Assembly: GCF_003991135.1 (NCBI RefSeq)
Contig: NZ_CP016379.1
Location: 1,674,001 to 1,738,000 of the forward strand
DNA from: Anoxybacter fermentans
GTDB taxonomy: Bacteria; Bacillota; Halanaerobiia; DY22613
Length of the DNA: 64,000 nt
Direction of reading: 5' to 3'
Numbering within the stretch: position 1 is the first letter of the stretch; the number at the start of each line of letters is the position of its first letter. Positions 18,404 to 28,047 of this stretch are shown here, one piece after another. Below the pieces are notes generated by a model. That model was given only the letters and a program-made list of their open reading frames with translations. It had not been told where the DNA came from and made no database searches. Position numbers and translations under genes: made by a program.

Positions 18404-18745
18404 TTATTCCACCTCCTCTTCAACCCTGATACTGTTCGGGTATTCTGACTGAATCGATTTAAGCCCAATAACCATCGTTTCAATAATTGCGTCAGTTCTC
18501 ACCCGTTCCTCGTCCGTTAAATCAGGTGGAAGTTCACAATAAAGCCAACCATCTTCATCAATCTGGTAAGTGAGCCGCTTTTTAAGATTGAGGTACTCAC
18601 CCAATCCTAAAAGGGCCGTCTGCATAACCGCCGAAATGGCAGCACAGACTATATCAGAACCATACTCACCGGCTTCTGCATGGCCAGATGCATTGAAGAC
18701 GAAAATCTGTCCTTTTTGGTTACGTTTAATCTGCACTCTAACCAT
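18404..18745 (-). CDS. prp: Ribosomal-processing cysteine protease Prp
   Basis: A 113-residue protein of the Prp (YsxB) family. The catalytic pair is visible as His22 (SGHAEAGEYGSD) and Cys34 (IVCAAISA). It trims the N-terminal extension of L27, whose gene starts where prp ends. There is little Shine-Dalgarno sequence; the start overlaps the rplU end closely (2-base gap), suggesting translational coupling. Confidence 0.94.
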   Translation of the reverse strand: MVRVQIKRNQKGQIFVFNASGHAEAGEYGSDIVCAAISAVMQTALLGLGEYLNLKKRLTYQIDEDGWLYCELPPDLTDEERVRTDAIIETMVIGLKSIQSEYPNSIRVEEEVE

Positions 18746-18747
18746 AA

Positions 18748-19059
18748 TTATGCTTCAATTTTTTCAATCAATACTTTTGTGTACGGCTGACGATGACCCA
18801 TTTTCTTTCTATAACGCTTCTTTGGCTTATACTTAAAAACGATAATTTTCTTATCTTTGCCCTGTTCAATAACCTTACCGATAACTTTAGCACCTTCAAC
18901 TAAAGGCTTGCCAACCTTCAGATCATCATCAGTTGAAACCATCAGTACATCATTGAATTCAACGTTGGAACCTTCTTCTACATCCAACTTCTCAACTTTG
19001 ATGATCTGACCTTCTTCTACTCGATATTGCTTACCCCCAGTCTGGATAATTGCGTACAC
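18748..19059 (-). CDS. rplU: 50S ribosomal protein L21
   Basis: A 103-residue protein, full length for L21: [18 protein letters not shown] at the N-terminus and [18 protein letters not shown] near the C-terminus. The initiation codon is GTG at 19059, preceded by AAGGAGGTG. It is the first gene of the rplU-prp-rpmA operon and has a structured leader upstream. Confidence 0.97.
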   Translation of the reverse strand: MYAIIQTGGKQYRVEEGQIIKVEKLDVEEGSNVEFNDVLMVSTDDDLKVGKPLVEGAKVIGKVIEQGKDKKIIVFKYKPKKRYRKKMGHRQPYTKVLIEKIEA

Positions 19060-19061
19060 TG

Positions 19062-19175
19062 TTTACACCTCCTTTAACCTCAGACTCGCCATAACCAGGC
19101 AGCTCGAATGAGCATTTTAAAGCCCGTTATGAGCGGTTTCGGTGTAGAAGGCAATGCCATCTACAACTATTGATT
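19062..19175 (-). promoter_or_regulatory. L21 leader-like structured 5' region
   Basis: The minus-strand stretch between rng and rplU holds GTTGTAGATGGCATTGCC and TTCTACACC, which can pair (TGTAGA with TCTACA), then GCTCATAACGGGC and GAGCTGCCTGG. It ends at the rplU ribosome-binding site. Position and features fit the L21 leader known from low-GC Firmicutes, thought to mediate feedback control by the ribosomal protein. The call rests on position and remembered motif; a covariance search would settle it. Confidence 0.65.
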
Positions 19176-19197
19176 TTATCACATAAAAAACTCCAAG

Positions 19198-20871
19198 TCA
19201 AGAGATAAGACTGGCCCTGGCATAAGTCCGATAAACATTTTCAATCCTGACCTTTACCTTTTTATTGACCAATTTACCTGCATACTGAATATCTAAAATA
19301 TATCCTTCAATTCGAGCTATACCATCATCAGGATTATTTTGATGGGCTTCTTCCACGACTACCATTAACTCCTGGCCTTCTTCAACAGGAACCGCCAACT
19401 TAGCCAGTTCCTGTTTACTACCTACTTTGATGATTTTAACCTCTTCCCGATGGAGGTCAGCACAACCTTTAACGTAAATTTCTTTTTTCAACTCCTGTTC
19501 CAGCTCAGCTAAATTTTGACCACCCAAACCAATTAATAGGGAAGCTACATCAGGATGTACACCCAAAAGTACTGCCTCAAATTCCTTTTCAGCCATCACT
19601 TTCTTAATCTTCCTGACTGCTTGCATAGCCACCGTCTCTTCAGAGAGAATCCTACCCTTACCACCACAATAGGGACATTTAGATTGGAGATATTCTTCTA
19701 ACCCCTGCTTGACCTTTTTCCGGGTCATTTCAACCAGACCTAAATGAGTCATTCCTAAAATGGTAGAACGGGTTTTATCTTTTTTAAGTTCTTCCTCAAA
19801 AACTTTTAAGACTAAATCCTGATCTTTTTGATTATCCATATCAATAAAATCTATAATTATAATTCCGCCGATATCCCGAAGTTTTAATTGACGGGCTATC
19901 TCTTTTGCTGCTTCTAAGTTGGTCTTCAAAACTGTATCTTCCAAATTAGTTTTGCCCACATATTTACCTGTATTAACATCAATAGAAGTCAAAGCTTCTG
20001 TTGGGTCAAAGACAATATATCCACCACAATCAAGCCATACTTTCCTCTGCAGGGCTTTATTAATCTCAGTCTCAATCCCATAAAAATCAAAGATTGGTTC
20101 AGGGCGATCATAAAGATAAATTCTGGATTTAAAATCAGGAACAATATGATTTACAAGCTCCATAATAGCTTTATACTCTTTTTCAGAATCAATAACCACT
20201 TTTGCTACATCTGGTGTCAAAAAATCCCGAACAACCTTAAGAACCAGATTTAAATCAGAATGGATAAGGCTTGCTACAGGAGCAGTTTTAAACTGTTCTT
20301 GAATCCGCTTCCAAAGCCTGCAGAGAAAGTCCAGATCTGCTTTTATCTCTTCATCACTTTTACCCTCAGCCACAGTTCTTACAATAAGTCCCATACCTTC
20401 AGGGCAAATCTCTTCGGCCAGTTTCTTTAAACGCTTCCGCTCTTCCTCTGATTCCACCCGCCGGGAAATTCCAATATGTTCTACTTTGGTCATTAAAACG
20501 AGATACCGCCCTGGCAGGGTAATGTTACAGGTAGCTCTGGCACCTTTACCACCCAAAGGTTCTTTGATAATCTGAACCATAATCTCCTGGCCCGGATGAA
20601 CTACATGATTGATGGCCGGTTCTTCTTCAGGAGGCTCATCTAACAGTGAAAGGGCATCACTAACATGGAGAAAAACATTTTTTCCCAGACCAACATCTAC
20701 AAAAGCAGCCTGCATACCTGGCAAAACATCAGCAACCCTGCCTTTATAAATATTTCCTACAATCCGTGCACTGTCATCCCGTTCATAATAAATTTCTTCG
20801 AGCCGACGGTCCTCAAGAACCGCCACCCGGGTTTCCTTACTCTCAACATTAATAATAATTTCTTTCGACAT
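19198..20871 (-). CDS. rng: Ribonuclease G/E
   Basis: A 557-residue endoribonuclease. The S1 domain is at residues 35-130 (GNIYKGRVADVLPGMQAAFV). The catalytic DNase I-like region has VDVNTGKYVG and IIIDFIDMDN, carrying the Mg-binding aspartates. The Zn-link CPYCGGKGR lies near 405. No E. coli-type degradosome scaffold is present; about 80 extra residues with a beta-rich (TRAM-like) end, IARIEGYILDIQYAGKLV, follow instead. It processes rRNA and decays mRNA. It is co-directional with the DUF2344 and radical SAM genes and with rplU. Confidence 0.93.
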   Translation of the reverse strand: MSKEIIINVESKETRVAVLEDRRLEEIYYERDDSARIVGNIYKGRVADVLPGMQAAFVDVGLGKNVFLHVSDALSLLDEPPEEEPAINHVVHPGQEIMVQIIKEPLGGKGARATCNITLPGRYLVLMTKVEHIGISRRVESEEERKRLKKLAEEICPEGMGLIVRTVAEGKSDEEIKADLDFLCRLWKRIQEQFKTAPVASLIHSDLNLVLKVVRDFLTPDVAKVVIDSEKEYKAIMELVNHIVPDFKSRIYLYDRPEPIFDFYGIETEINKALQRKVWLDCGGYIVFDPTEALTSIDVNTGKYVGKTNLEDTVLKTNLEAAKEIARQLKLRDIGGIIIIDFIDMDNQKDQDLVLKVFEEELKKDKTRSTILGMTHLGLVEMTRKKVKQGLEEYLQSKCPYCGGKGRILSEETVAMQAVRKIKKVMAEKEFEAVLLGVHPDVASLLIGLGGQNLAELEQELKKEIYVKGCADLHREEVKIIKVGSKQELAKLAVPVEEGQELMVVVEEAHQNNPDDGIARIEGYILDIQYAGKLVNKKVKVRIENVYRTYARASLIS

Positions 20872-20898
20872 ACCTACTCAACTCCCAACCAATTAACT

Positions 20899-21591
20899 TC
20901 AAATTCTGGCTGCTTCAAATGGTGTAAGTAGCTTATTTTCTGTTTCAACATAAAGACCCTTACGGTGCATCCAGGTTAATGGTACTTCTTCTATTCCTTC
21001 ATACTGTGCTAATACAGCCATAACCTCTTCTGGACGAACATTTCCCTTACTCCCAGTCTGAATCCTCATCTGTAAAAAGGGTTGATCATCAATCTCCAGG
21101 ACTTTTAATTCCCGTATTAGAGGTTTTATATCCACGTTCCTGACTTTTCCCTTCCTTTTCCTTTTAATCAAAATCTTTTTCTGATTACTAAATTCTCTAA
21201 CAGCCTGTTCTATTCCTTTTTTTGAATTCATTTTTAAACGTACCAGATAAACAGCACTATTAATTTGAGCCATCAACGAATCAACTTGCGGAGAAATAAA
21301 TTCACCTTTGATAAGTTCCAATCCTTTCGGCAGTTGAGGTTTCATCTTCTTAAAAAATTCATTTACACTAATCTCTTCTTGAAACTCCAGATCCATATAC
21401 TCCCCTGTACTGGTAAGCCCCACTGGTAAAGCCGGGCCCATAGAAATTAAGTGATGGGGATTAAAGCCCTGAGAAAAGGCAATTGGCACTTTTGCCCGTC
21501 TAATGGCCCGTGAAATCGTTCTTAAAAGATCCAGGTGTGAAATAAATCTTATCTCGTCTGATTTGCTAAATTGTACTCTCATTCGTTTCAT
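20899..21591 (-). CDS. DUF2344 / TIGR03936 family protein
   Basis: A 230-residue protein starting MKRMRVQFSKSDEIRFISHL and containing the typical SRAIRRAKVPIAFSQGFNPH. In many clostridia this family directly follows the TIGR03960 radical SAM gene, and in some genomes the two are fused. The gap here is one base. It is probably the functional partner of that enzyme, possibly in RNA modification, but no activity is established from sequence. Confidence 0.9.
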   Translation of the reverse strand: MKRMRVQFSKSDEIRFISHLDLLRTISRAIRRAKVPIAFSQGFNPHHLISMGPALPVGLTSTGEYMDLEFQEEISVNEFFKKMKPQLPKGLELIKGEFISPQVDSLMAQINSAVYLVRLKMNSKKGIEQAVREFSNQKKILIKRKRKGKVRNVDIKPLIRELKVLEIDDQPFLQMRIQTGSKGNVRPEEVMAVLAQYEGIEEVPLTWMHRKGLYVETENKLLTPFEAARI

Positions 21592-21592
21592 C

Positions 21593-23449
21593 TTACTCAG
21601 CCCCCAACAGTTTAATTGCTACATTCAGGTTCATACAGCAGTCACATTTAGTACAGTATTCAAAACGGCAGTCCACTGTATTCTCCCCAAAGATAGCTTT
21701 CTGATATTCATCCCAGAGGTATTCTTGGCTGACGCCAGTATGAATATGCCCCCATGGTAAAATATCATCACGTCCATAGGGAAACTCAAGATAAAATTCA
21801 AAATCTAAATCACATTGATCAAAGGCCTCCATCCAGATATCGTAATTAAAATGTTCCGACCAACCGTCAAATTTAGCTCCTTTCTTCCAGGCAGTGTATA
21901 ACACCTGTCCCAATCTCCTATCACCCCTGGAAAAAATTCCTTCCATTATACTTAACTTTGCATCATGCCAGCTCAATGAAAGACCTCTTCCTCTCACTTC
22001 CCGTTTTAAAAGGGCCTGTTTGCGCTCAATCTCTTCTAAAGAATTCATTGGCTCCCACTGAAATGGAGTATGGGGTTTGGGAACAAAATTAGATACACTG
22101 ACAGTAATTTTAACAGGCCTTGTACCATTACGGCGTCTAATCTGATCACACTTAGCCAAAACTTTTTTAGCCAGTTCAGCGATTCCAACCAGATCTTCAT
22201 CTTTCTCTGTTGGCAGCCCCAGCATAAAATAAAGTTTAATAGAAGACCAACCTTCCTCCACAGCTGCAGAAGCTGCCTCTATTAAATCCTTTTCAGTTAC
22301 ACCTTTATTGATCACATTCCGCATCCTCTGAGTACCTGCTTCTGGCGCAAAGGTCAAACCCGTTTTACGCACTCTTTGCACCTCTTTAGCAAGTCCAACA
22401 GAAAAACTATCGATCCTTAAAGATGGAAGAGAGATTCCCACACCCAGTCCCTCATATTCATCTAGCAATTCCTTTGTCAGACGCTCAATTCCGCTATAGT
22501 CACTAGTACTTAAGGATACCAGGGATATTTCATCATATCCAGTATTATCCAGAAGTTTTTTTGCCTGTTCCTTTAAAGTTTTTATACTCCGTTCCCTGAC
22601 AGGTCGATAGATCATCCCAGCCTGGCAGAATCGACAACCTCTGGTACAACCCCGGGCAATCTCCAGAACAACCCGATCATGAACTGTTTCCAGAAAAGGA
22701 ACTATGAATTTATCTGGATAAAAAGTTTTATCTAAGTCAGCAACAACCTGTTTTTGGACATATTCCGGAACTCCAGCTTCTTTTGGTTTAACTTCAACAA
22801 CTTTCCCATTCTTATCATATTTTACGCCATAAAGGGATGGTACATAGATTCCCGGCATTGTAGCCAGATGAAAAAGAAGCTCTTTTCGCTTCCATCCCTG
22901 GCTTCTAGCCTTTTCCACCACTTCAAGAATCGATTCAATCATCTCTTCTGCTTCTCCAATATAGAAAAAGTCTATAAAATCAGCCAGCGGTTCTGGATTA
23001 TATGCACAGGGACCACCAGCAACAATCAAAGGATCTGAATCGTTCCGATCCTTTTGAAAAAGAGGAATACCAGCTAAATCCAGCATATTTAAGATATTGG
23101 TATACGACATCTCATATTGGAGAGTAAAACCAACCAGATCAAATTCTTTAATTGGCCGCTGGCTCTCCATTGCATAAAGTGGAATATTATATTCCCGCAT
23201 TTTAGCTTCCATATCCATCCACGGTGCAAAAACTCTCTCTGCCACCCAGCTATCACGCTGGTTTATAAGATGGTAAAGGATTTTTATTCCGAGATGAGAC
23301 ATTCCAACTTCATATGTATCAGGAAAAGCCAGTGCAACTTTTAAACTGACTTTTGAATGATCTTTATGTACCGAATTCCACTCATTTCCTAGATATCTTG
23401 CCGGTTTTTCTACCTCTGGTAAAATAGACAACAATAACTCTTTATCCAT
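21593..23449 (-). CDS. TIGR03960 B12-binding-type radical SAM protein
   Basis: A 618-residue enzyme. The N-terminal half has a cobalamin-binding-like fold (FPDTYEVGMSHLGIKILYHL). The radical SAM cluster motif CTRGCRFCQAG follows near residue 265, and a C-terminal cysteine-rich tail (CRFEYCTKCDCC) may hold another cluster. The family is widespread in Firmicutes; substrate not established. It pairs with the DUF2344 gene immediately downstream and may work on RNA or protein. Confidence 0.9.
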   Translation of the reverse strand: MDKELLLSILPEVEKPARYLGNEWNSVHKDHSKVSLKVALAFPDTYEVGMSHLGIKILYHLINQRDSWVAERVFAPWMDMEAKMREYNIPLYAMESQRPIKEFDLVGFTLQYEMSYTNILNMLDLAGIPLFQKDRNDSDPLIVAGGPCAYNPEPLADFIDFFYIGEAEEMIESILEVVEKARSQGWKRKELLFHLATMPGIYVPSLYGVKYDKNGKVVEVKPKEAGVPEYVQKQVVADLDKTFYPDKFIVPFLETVHDRVVLEIARGCTRGCRFCQAGMIYRPVRERSIKTLKEQAKKLLDNTGYDEISLVSLSTSDYSGIERLTKELLDEYEGLGVGISLPSLRIDSFSVGLAKEVQRVRKTGLTFAPEAGTQRMRNVINKGVTEKDLIEAASAAVEEGWSSIKLYFMLGLPTEKDEDLVGIAELAKKVLAKCDQIRRRNGTRPVKITVSVSNFVPKPHTPFQWEPMNSLEEIERKQALLKREVRGRGLSLSWHDAKLSIMEGIFSRGDRRLGQVLYTAWKKGAKFDGWSEHFNYDIWMEAFDQCDLDFEFYLEFPYGRDDILPWGHIHTGVSQEYLWDEYQKAIFGENTVDCRFEYCTKCDCCMNLNVAIKLLGAE

Positions 23450-23523
23450 TGATGTACCTCCTTTAACAGAGCCTGCAGATTTTAAAATTCTACAAATGTT
23501 AGCTAAATTCCTTTTTTAAAGCC

Positions 23524-24402
23524 CTATTTAGTGATTAATAGTTCTTTTATTGGCACATTCTTTCCCTCTTCAAAAAAAGCATCTATCACTTCAACCTCTG
23601 TTAGTGTACCCAAAAAATTATAATCTTTATCATAAATTAAAAATTGGGTAAAGGTTTTGGGATTTATTACTTTTAACACTTTGGCAGTCATAGTATCTCC
23701 CAATACCAGGTATTGTTGCCCCGGCACCAATTCTGATTCCAAAAGAAGAGTATTTTTTTGGATCAGATATTTCATCAACACATAGATAGATTGCTCCTCT
23801 TCTTTCATAGCAGCAAAATAGACAAAAAAAGCAGCAAGTAAAGAAATGAGACCTACTTTTCCTGTTATCCAACTAAAAAAAGCCCAGACTCCAATTATAA
23901 GTGCTAGCACTCTAGTTATTTGTAAGACCCAATGTGTAGCCTTCCAATACCCGTAAAAAGATTCAAAAACAGCTCTAAGAATCCGTCCCCCATCCAAAGG
24001 TAAAGCAGGAACCAGATTAAAAATCCCAATACTTAAGTTATAAGAAATAAAAAAAAGGGCCAACTCTGGATTGAGGCAGCCATAACGTATCAAGATGGTT
24101 AAAAGAAGAACCAGACCGAAATTGACCAGAGGTCCTGCTAATGCCACATTCCGCTCTACCTTAGGATCTATCTCCAGCATATCTTCAAAAATCGCTACAC
24201 CCCCAAAGGGCAGTAATTCAATCTCTTTAATCTTTAGTCCATAATAACAGGCAGTCATAACATGCCCCAATTCATGCAGAAGAACAGCAGTAAAAACTGT
24301 TACTACTCTGAACAGATCACCAACAAGGGCAAAAAGAAAACAGACCACAAAAAAAAGCCAGTTAATCTTTAATCTGACTCTCAATACTTTCAAAATCGTC
24401 AT
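23524..24402 (-). CDS. M50 site-2-type membrane metalloprotease (SpoIVFB-like)
   Basis: A 292-residue membrane protease. HELGH at residues 43-47 and VPALPLDGGRILR near 131-143 supply the zinc ligands and catalytic glutamate. About six membrane helices are followed by a C-terminal cytosolic CBS-like part (YLVLGDTMTAKVLKV, then FLGTLTEVEVIDAFF). SpoIVFB uses this layout to sense ATP and cut pro-sigma K, but here no sporulation genes surround it. ATG 24402 overlaps the stop of the preceding frame (ATGA), indicating translational coupling. GAGGTGG precedes it. Confidence 0.9.
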   Translation of the reverse strand: MTILKVLRVRLKINWLFFVVCFLFALVGDLFRVVTVFTAVLLHELGHVMTACYYGLKIKEIELLPFGGVAIFEDMLEIDPKVERNVALAGPLVNFGLVLLLTILIRYGCLNPELALFFISYNLSIGIFNLVPALPLDGGRILRAVFESFYGYWKATHWVLQITRVLALIIGVWAFFSWITGKVGLISLLAAFFVYFAAMKEEEQSIYVLMKYLIQKNTLLLESELVPGQQYLVLGDTMTAKVLKVINPKTFTQFLIYDKDYNFLGTLTEVEVIDAFFEEGKNVPIKELLITK

Positions 24403-24705
24403 TCTTTCCACCTCGTAATCAGTTCATTCATCCGGTACTTGAGCATTTCAGAAAAACGATCCAATCCATCTTGCAAAGTCCGTGAGGCCTGTTCTCTCCA
24501 CTCATTTACATTGACAGTCAGATTTAATTCATTAATTCCAACCTTTTTTAAAACATCGTAATCCCAGTCAGATTCATCCGATAATATATATTTTAAATAG
24601 AAAAAAAAAACTTTGACTCCAGGGTGTTTTAAATTCATCAATTAAAGCTATACAAAGAAATATAATAAGCGCCAGAGCCATCTGTCGCCAGAAAATTGGA
24701 TAAGA
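24399..24705 (-). pseudogene. Short membrane-anchored protein with a frameshift in a T10 run (SpoIVFA-like position)
   Basis: Two frames make one plausible protein. The first (from about 24705) encodes an N-terminal anchor, VSYPIFWRQMALALIIF and LCIALIDEFKTPW. The second encodes YLKYILSDESDWDYDVLKK through NELITRWKE and overlaps the M50 start. The frames meet at a run of ten T (minus strand, 24601-24610). Nine T would join them exactly. In clostridia an M23-type SpoIVFA-like gene often sits here; no M23 domain remains, so this could be a truncated relic. Transcriptional slippage or a sequencing error at the homopolymer are alternatives. Confidence 0.5.
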
Positions 24706-24736
24706 CACAAAAAAATCCCCCTTAATCATATACTTT

Positions 24737-24959
24737 AATTAAACTGCAAAAAGCTAATTTTGAGTGCCATAGAAATTTTTCGTTTAACCATCTTAGTGAG
24801 AATTCAGTCGAAATAAGGTCTCATATGAGGATTGATGAACTAATCAAGAGTCAGGAGAACCCATTGATTAGGGTGCCTTACTTCGACTGAAATCGAACCT
24901 TAGATGGTTCGAAAAATTTCTTTATGAAGTGAGGAAAATTAGCTTTTTGCAGTAAAATC
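24737..24959 (+). repeat. Interspersed palindromic repeat, copy G, with perfect 7-bp target duplication
   Basis: A 223-base full-length copy, AATTAAACTGCAAAAAGC to GCTTTTTGCAGTAAAATC. It is flanked on both sides by ATACTTT (24730-24736 and 24960-24966). The centre holds the variant hairpins ATGAGGATTGATGAACTAATC and CCCATTGATTAGGG. It lies between rodA and the frameshifted gene upstream of the M50 protease. Confidence 0.93.
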
Positions 24960-25001
24960 ATACTTTATATAATAATATTAAAACACAAGGGTAATTATGC
25001 T

Positions 25002-26144
25002 CTAAAATAAGATCTTATGTTTTCGCATTCTTATATTCATAATCATTCCAACAGCAATCATATTGGTAACCATAGAACTTCCTCCATAACTCAAAAAGGG
25101 CAGAGGAATACCGGTAATCGGCATGATTCCCATAGTCATCCCTACATTCTCTAAAATGTGAAAAACCCACATGGCGATTATCCCGACTACCACTAAAGTT
25201 CCAAAGGAATCCCTGGCTTCCCGTGCAATCACTAAAGACCTTAACAATAATGCCAGATATAAACATAGAACAATAATGGCACCTATAAAACCAAACTCTT
25301 CTCCAATAACCGGGAATATAAAATCAGTATGCTTCTCTGGTAAAAATTGTAATTTATTTTGAGTCCCTTTAAAAAGCCCTTTACCCCACATCCGACCAGA
25401 ACCAATGGCAATCTCTGACTGAATAATATTGTAACCATATCCAAAGGGATCTAGATAGGGGTCAATTAAAACCTGTAAACGCTTTAGCTGATAAGACTTT
25501 AATAAGGGCAAGTTAAAATCAAAATGAATACTTAATATCACCAATATCATAACACAAGTAACGCTGACGACTAAGACAATAGTTATAAGTTTTGCATTTC
25601 CGCCTCCCACATAAAGCATCCCGATAAGAATCCCGATAAAAACTAAAGCAGTACCTAAGTCATTCTGCGCAAGAATTAAAAGTACCGGAAATGCCGTCAA
25701 CATACATGCCTTTAACATCCCAAAAAGGTATTTCATCTCATCTTCTCTATCAGCGATAAAAGCAGCCAGAACAATAATTATTGCCAATTTTGCCAACTCA
25801 GATGGTTGAAATCTGACAGGACCAAAAAAAATCCAGCTTTTTGAACCAGAGACGGTTCGCCCTAAAACCAGAGTTATTCCAAGAACTACTAAGGTTCCAA
25901 AATAAATAAAACCTGCGTACTCTTTCAACCACCGATAGTCGATCAACATCACACCTATAATCATAAGTAAGCCCAAAATTGTTGCAGTTATCTGTGTTCT
26001 TAAAAATGTTATACTATAACTTCCCTGGAGACCAAAATTTGTAGCACTGGTAATGGCAATAAGCCCAACTCCTATCAATAAAAGTGTTAATAATAATACT
26101 GATAAATCTATATTTCGCAATAATTTTCGGTTAAAGTCAATCAT
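25002..26144 (-). CDS. rodA: Rod-shape peptidoglycan glycosyltransferase RodA
   Basis: A 380-residue SEDS-family membrane protein with about 10 helices. Typical segments are GRTVSGSKSWIFFGPVRFQP SEL near residues 99-117, QNDLGTALVF near 160, and GIPLPFLSYGGSSMV near 350, where SEDS proteins place functional residues. It polymerises glycan strands for cell elongation with PBP2 (mrdA), encoded 2 kb upstream. The order mreB-mreC-mreD-mrdA-minC-minD-minE-rodA is common in Firmicutes and suggests one transcription unit interrupted by repeat H. Confidence 0.95.
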   Translation of the reverse strand: MIDFNRKLLRNIDLSVLLLTLLLIGVGLIAITSATNFGLQGSYSITFLRTQITATILGLLMIIGVMLIDYRWLKEYAGFIYFGTLVVLGITLVLGRTVSGSKSWIFFGPVRFQPSELAKLAIIIVLAAFIADREDEMKYLFGMLKACMLTAFPVLLILAQNDLGTALVFIGILIGMLYVGGGNAKLITIVLVVSVTCVMILVILSIHFDFNLPLLKSYQLKRLQVLIDPYLDPFGYGYNIIQSEIAIGSGRMWGKGLFKGTQNKLQFLPEKHTDFIFPVIGEEFGFIGAIIVLCLYLALLLRSLVIAREARDSFGTLVVVGIIAMWVFHILENVGMTMGIMPITGIPLPFLSYGGSSMVTNMIAVGMIMNIRMRKHKILF

Positions 26145-26240
26145 TTTTTTAATCCCTCCACATTCAATTATACAGCATCTGAAAAGACAAGTCCAGTTAC
26201 GAGGGATAGAAAAGAATTTAGCAGGACTAATGTCCTGCTA

Positions 26241-26498
26241 TTAGCTCCGCTTCGACCGAATAGGAATATTAGCATGCAATGCCATTGTCTCCTCTCTACG
26301 CTTTAAACTCATCTCCAATTCATTTTCTTCAACTTCCACATATTTTGATACAACTGCAATAATATCTTTTTTCATCTCCTCCAATTCCCGGGGTGAAAGT
26401 TGAATACGATCATGGATGAGGATAAATTGAAGTCTCTCTTTAGCAATATCTTTACTGTTTTCCCGGGGTGATAATTTTTTAATAAATTCGATCACCAT
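26241..26498 (-). CDS. minE: Cell division topological specificity factor MinE
   Basis: An 85-residue protein of usual MinE length. The N-terminal MinD-interacting part has AKERLQFILIHDRIQLSP, and the C-terminal dimerisation part ends MALHANIPIRSK. It drives MinD release from the membrane and so positions the division site. Presence of MinE instead of DivIVA alone indicates an oscillating or gradient-type Min system. The gene follows minD by 11 bases. Confidence 0.95.
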   Translation of the reverse strand: MVIEFIKKLSPRENSKDIAKERLQFILIHDRIQLSPRELEEMKKDIIAVVSKYVEVEENELEMSLKRREETMALHANIPIRSKRS

Positions 26499-26509
26499 AC
26501 GTCCTCCTC

Positions 26510-27304
26510 TCAGGATAAGCCAATGATTCGCTTGACTCGATCCATAAGTTTTTCTTTTTCAAGATTCATCAATGGTACATCCTGACCCAGAATTCGGAGG
26601 GCGATATTATGAAAAGCCTTCCCGGAACGAGAATTAGGATTTAAAACCACAGGCTCTCCACGATTAGTTGAAACCACAATATCCTCATCCTCTGGAACAA
26701 CTCCCAAAAGACCGATGGCCAGGATTTCAATCATATCTTCTAGGTCCATCATATCACCACGTCTAACCATATCCATTCTAATCCGGTTAACAATCACTCT
26801 AGGATCCTTTAAACCTTCTACTTCTAAAAGACCTATAATCCGGTCAGCATCACGGACTGCAGAAACTTCAGGAGTAGTCACAATTATAGCTTCATCAGCA
26901 CCTGCAATAGCATTCTTAAACCCCTGTTCAATACCGGCCGGACAATCTACTAAAACATAGTCAAATTCTTTTTTAAGTTCACTGGTTAAAGCTCTCATCT
27001 GTGCTGGATTTACTGCATTTTTATCTCTAGTTTGTGCTGCCGGTAATAGATATAAGTTTTTAGTTCGCTTGTCCTTAATTAAAGCCTGTTCAAGCCTACA
27101 GGCCTCTTCAACCACATCTACAATATCATAAACAATTCGATTTTCAAGACCCATCACCACATCCAAATTTCTAAGACCAATATCAGCATCAATTAAAACT
27201 ACTTTCTTTCCTTCCATAGCCAGGGCAGTACCCAGATTTGCTGTGGCAGTGGTTTTACCCACTCCACCCTTACCAGATGTAATTACAATAACTTTTCCAC
27301 CCAT
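26510..27304 (-). CDS. minD: Septum site-determining ATPase MinD
   Basis: A 264-residue deviant-Walker ATPase. KGGVGKTT near residues 11-18 carries the signature lysine, followed by DADIGLRNLDVVMGLENR and VDCPAGIEQGF. The C-terminal amphipathic helix EKLMDRVKRIIGL is the membrane-targeting sequence. It recruits MinC to block FtsZ assembly away from midcell. It lies between minC and minE. Confidence 0.97.
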   Translation of the reverse strand: MGGKVIVITSGKGGVGKTTATANLGTALAMEGKKVVLIDADIGLRNLDVVMGLENRIVYDIVDVVEEACRLEQALIKDKRTKNLYLLPAAQTRDKNAVNPAQMRALTSELKKEFDYVLVDCPAGIEQGFKNAIAGADEAIIVTTPEVSAVRDADRIIGLLEVEGLKDPRVIVNRIRMDMVRRGDMMDLEDMIEILAIGLLGVVPEDEDIVVSTNRGEPVVLNPNSRSGKAFHNIALRILGQDVPLMNLEKEKLMDRVKRIIGLS

Positions 27305-27321
27305 GCCTTGACCTCCTCTTT

Positions 27322-27954
27322 TTAATCTTCAATACCCTCAATGACAATAAAACCATCTCTTATCCTTGCTTTTTCAGGTTCAGCCTTACCCTTTTTTTTA
27401 AATAAATATCCATCAGGTGACCGGGCAATACAATGGGCAATCCTGAGTTGAGTTGGCTGGAGTAGAAGAGCAAAAACTTCTGCGTCCGTATCGCCTTGAG
27501 CTCCGGCATGGACAACTCCCCGTAAGCTACCCATAACCACTACATCTCCCTGTGCAATTACTTCAGCACCGGGATTAACATCACCAATGATAACTACATT
27601 CCCTTTATATGAGATCCGCTGTCCTGATCGAATCGTCCTTTTTAAAATTAAAGTATTACCTTCTGTCGCGCTTAAATCTCTTTTCTTTTTCTCAGGAGTT
27701 ACCATTGGTGTGGTCTCAAATTTAATTCCAGCCAATTCAAACTCCTGACAGAGATTAATCAATGCCATCTTTTCTTCAGGAGAAATGATACGCTTACCTG
27801 GATTAATGGTAACGGAGGCTCCTTTAAAAAAATCATAGGCATTGGTAAACTTTTCTTTAAGTTCATCTAAAATTACTGCAAATTCAATCTGCTCATTGAG
27901 ATAGATAATTATTCCATCATTATTGCCCTTGATTAATACCCCCTGTTGCGTCAT
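27322..27954 (-). CDS. minC: Septum formation inhibitor MinC
   Basis: A 210-residue protein. The N-terminal half is the FtsZ-interacting domain. The C-terminal beta-helix begins at RTIRSGQRISYKGNVVIIGDVNPGAEVIAQGDVVVMG and contains the RSPDGY-type MinD contact region near the end. I start it at ATG 27954 (MTQQGVLIKG) because GGGAGG lies seven bases before it. An in-frame upstream ATG (28029) would add 25 residues with no family similarity. It is followed by minD. Confidence 0.94.
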   Translation of the reverse strand: MTQQGVLIKGNNDGIIIYLNEQIEFAVILDELKEKFTNAYDFFKGASVTINPGKRIISPEEKMALINLCQEFELAGIKFETTPMVTPEKKKRDLSATEGNTLILKRTIRSGQRISYKGNVVIIGDVNPGAEVIAQGDVVVMGSLRGVVHAGAQGDTDAEVFALLLQPTQLRIAHCIARSPDGYLFKKKGKAEPEKARIRDGFIVIEGIED

Positions 27955-28047
27955 CTCTCTTCCTCCCTGGTTAACAGCGAAATACTGGTTTATATAATTC
28001 TGCAAAACCCGAGAAAAGTCCTTCATCAAACTGGAAAATTATAATTA

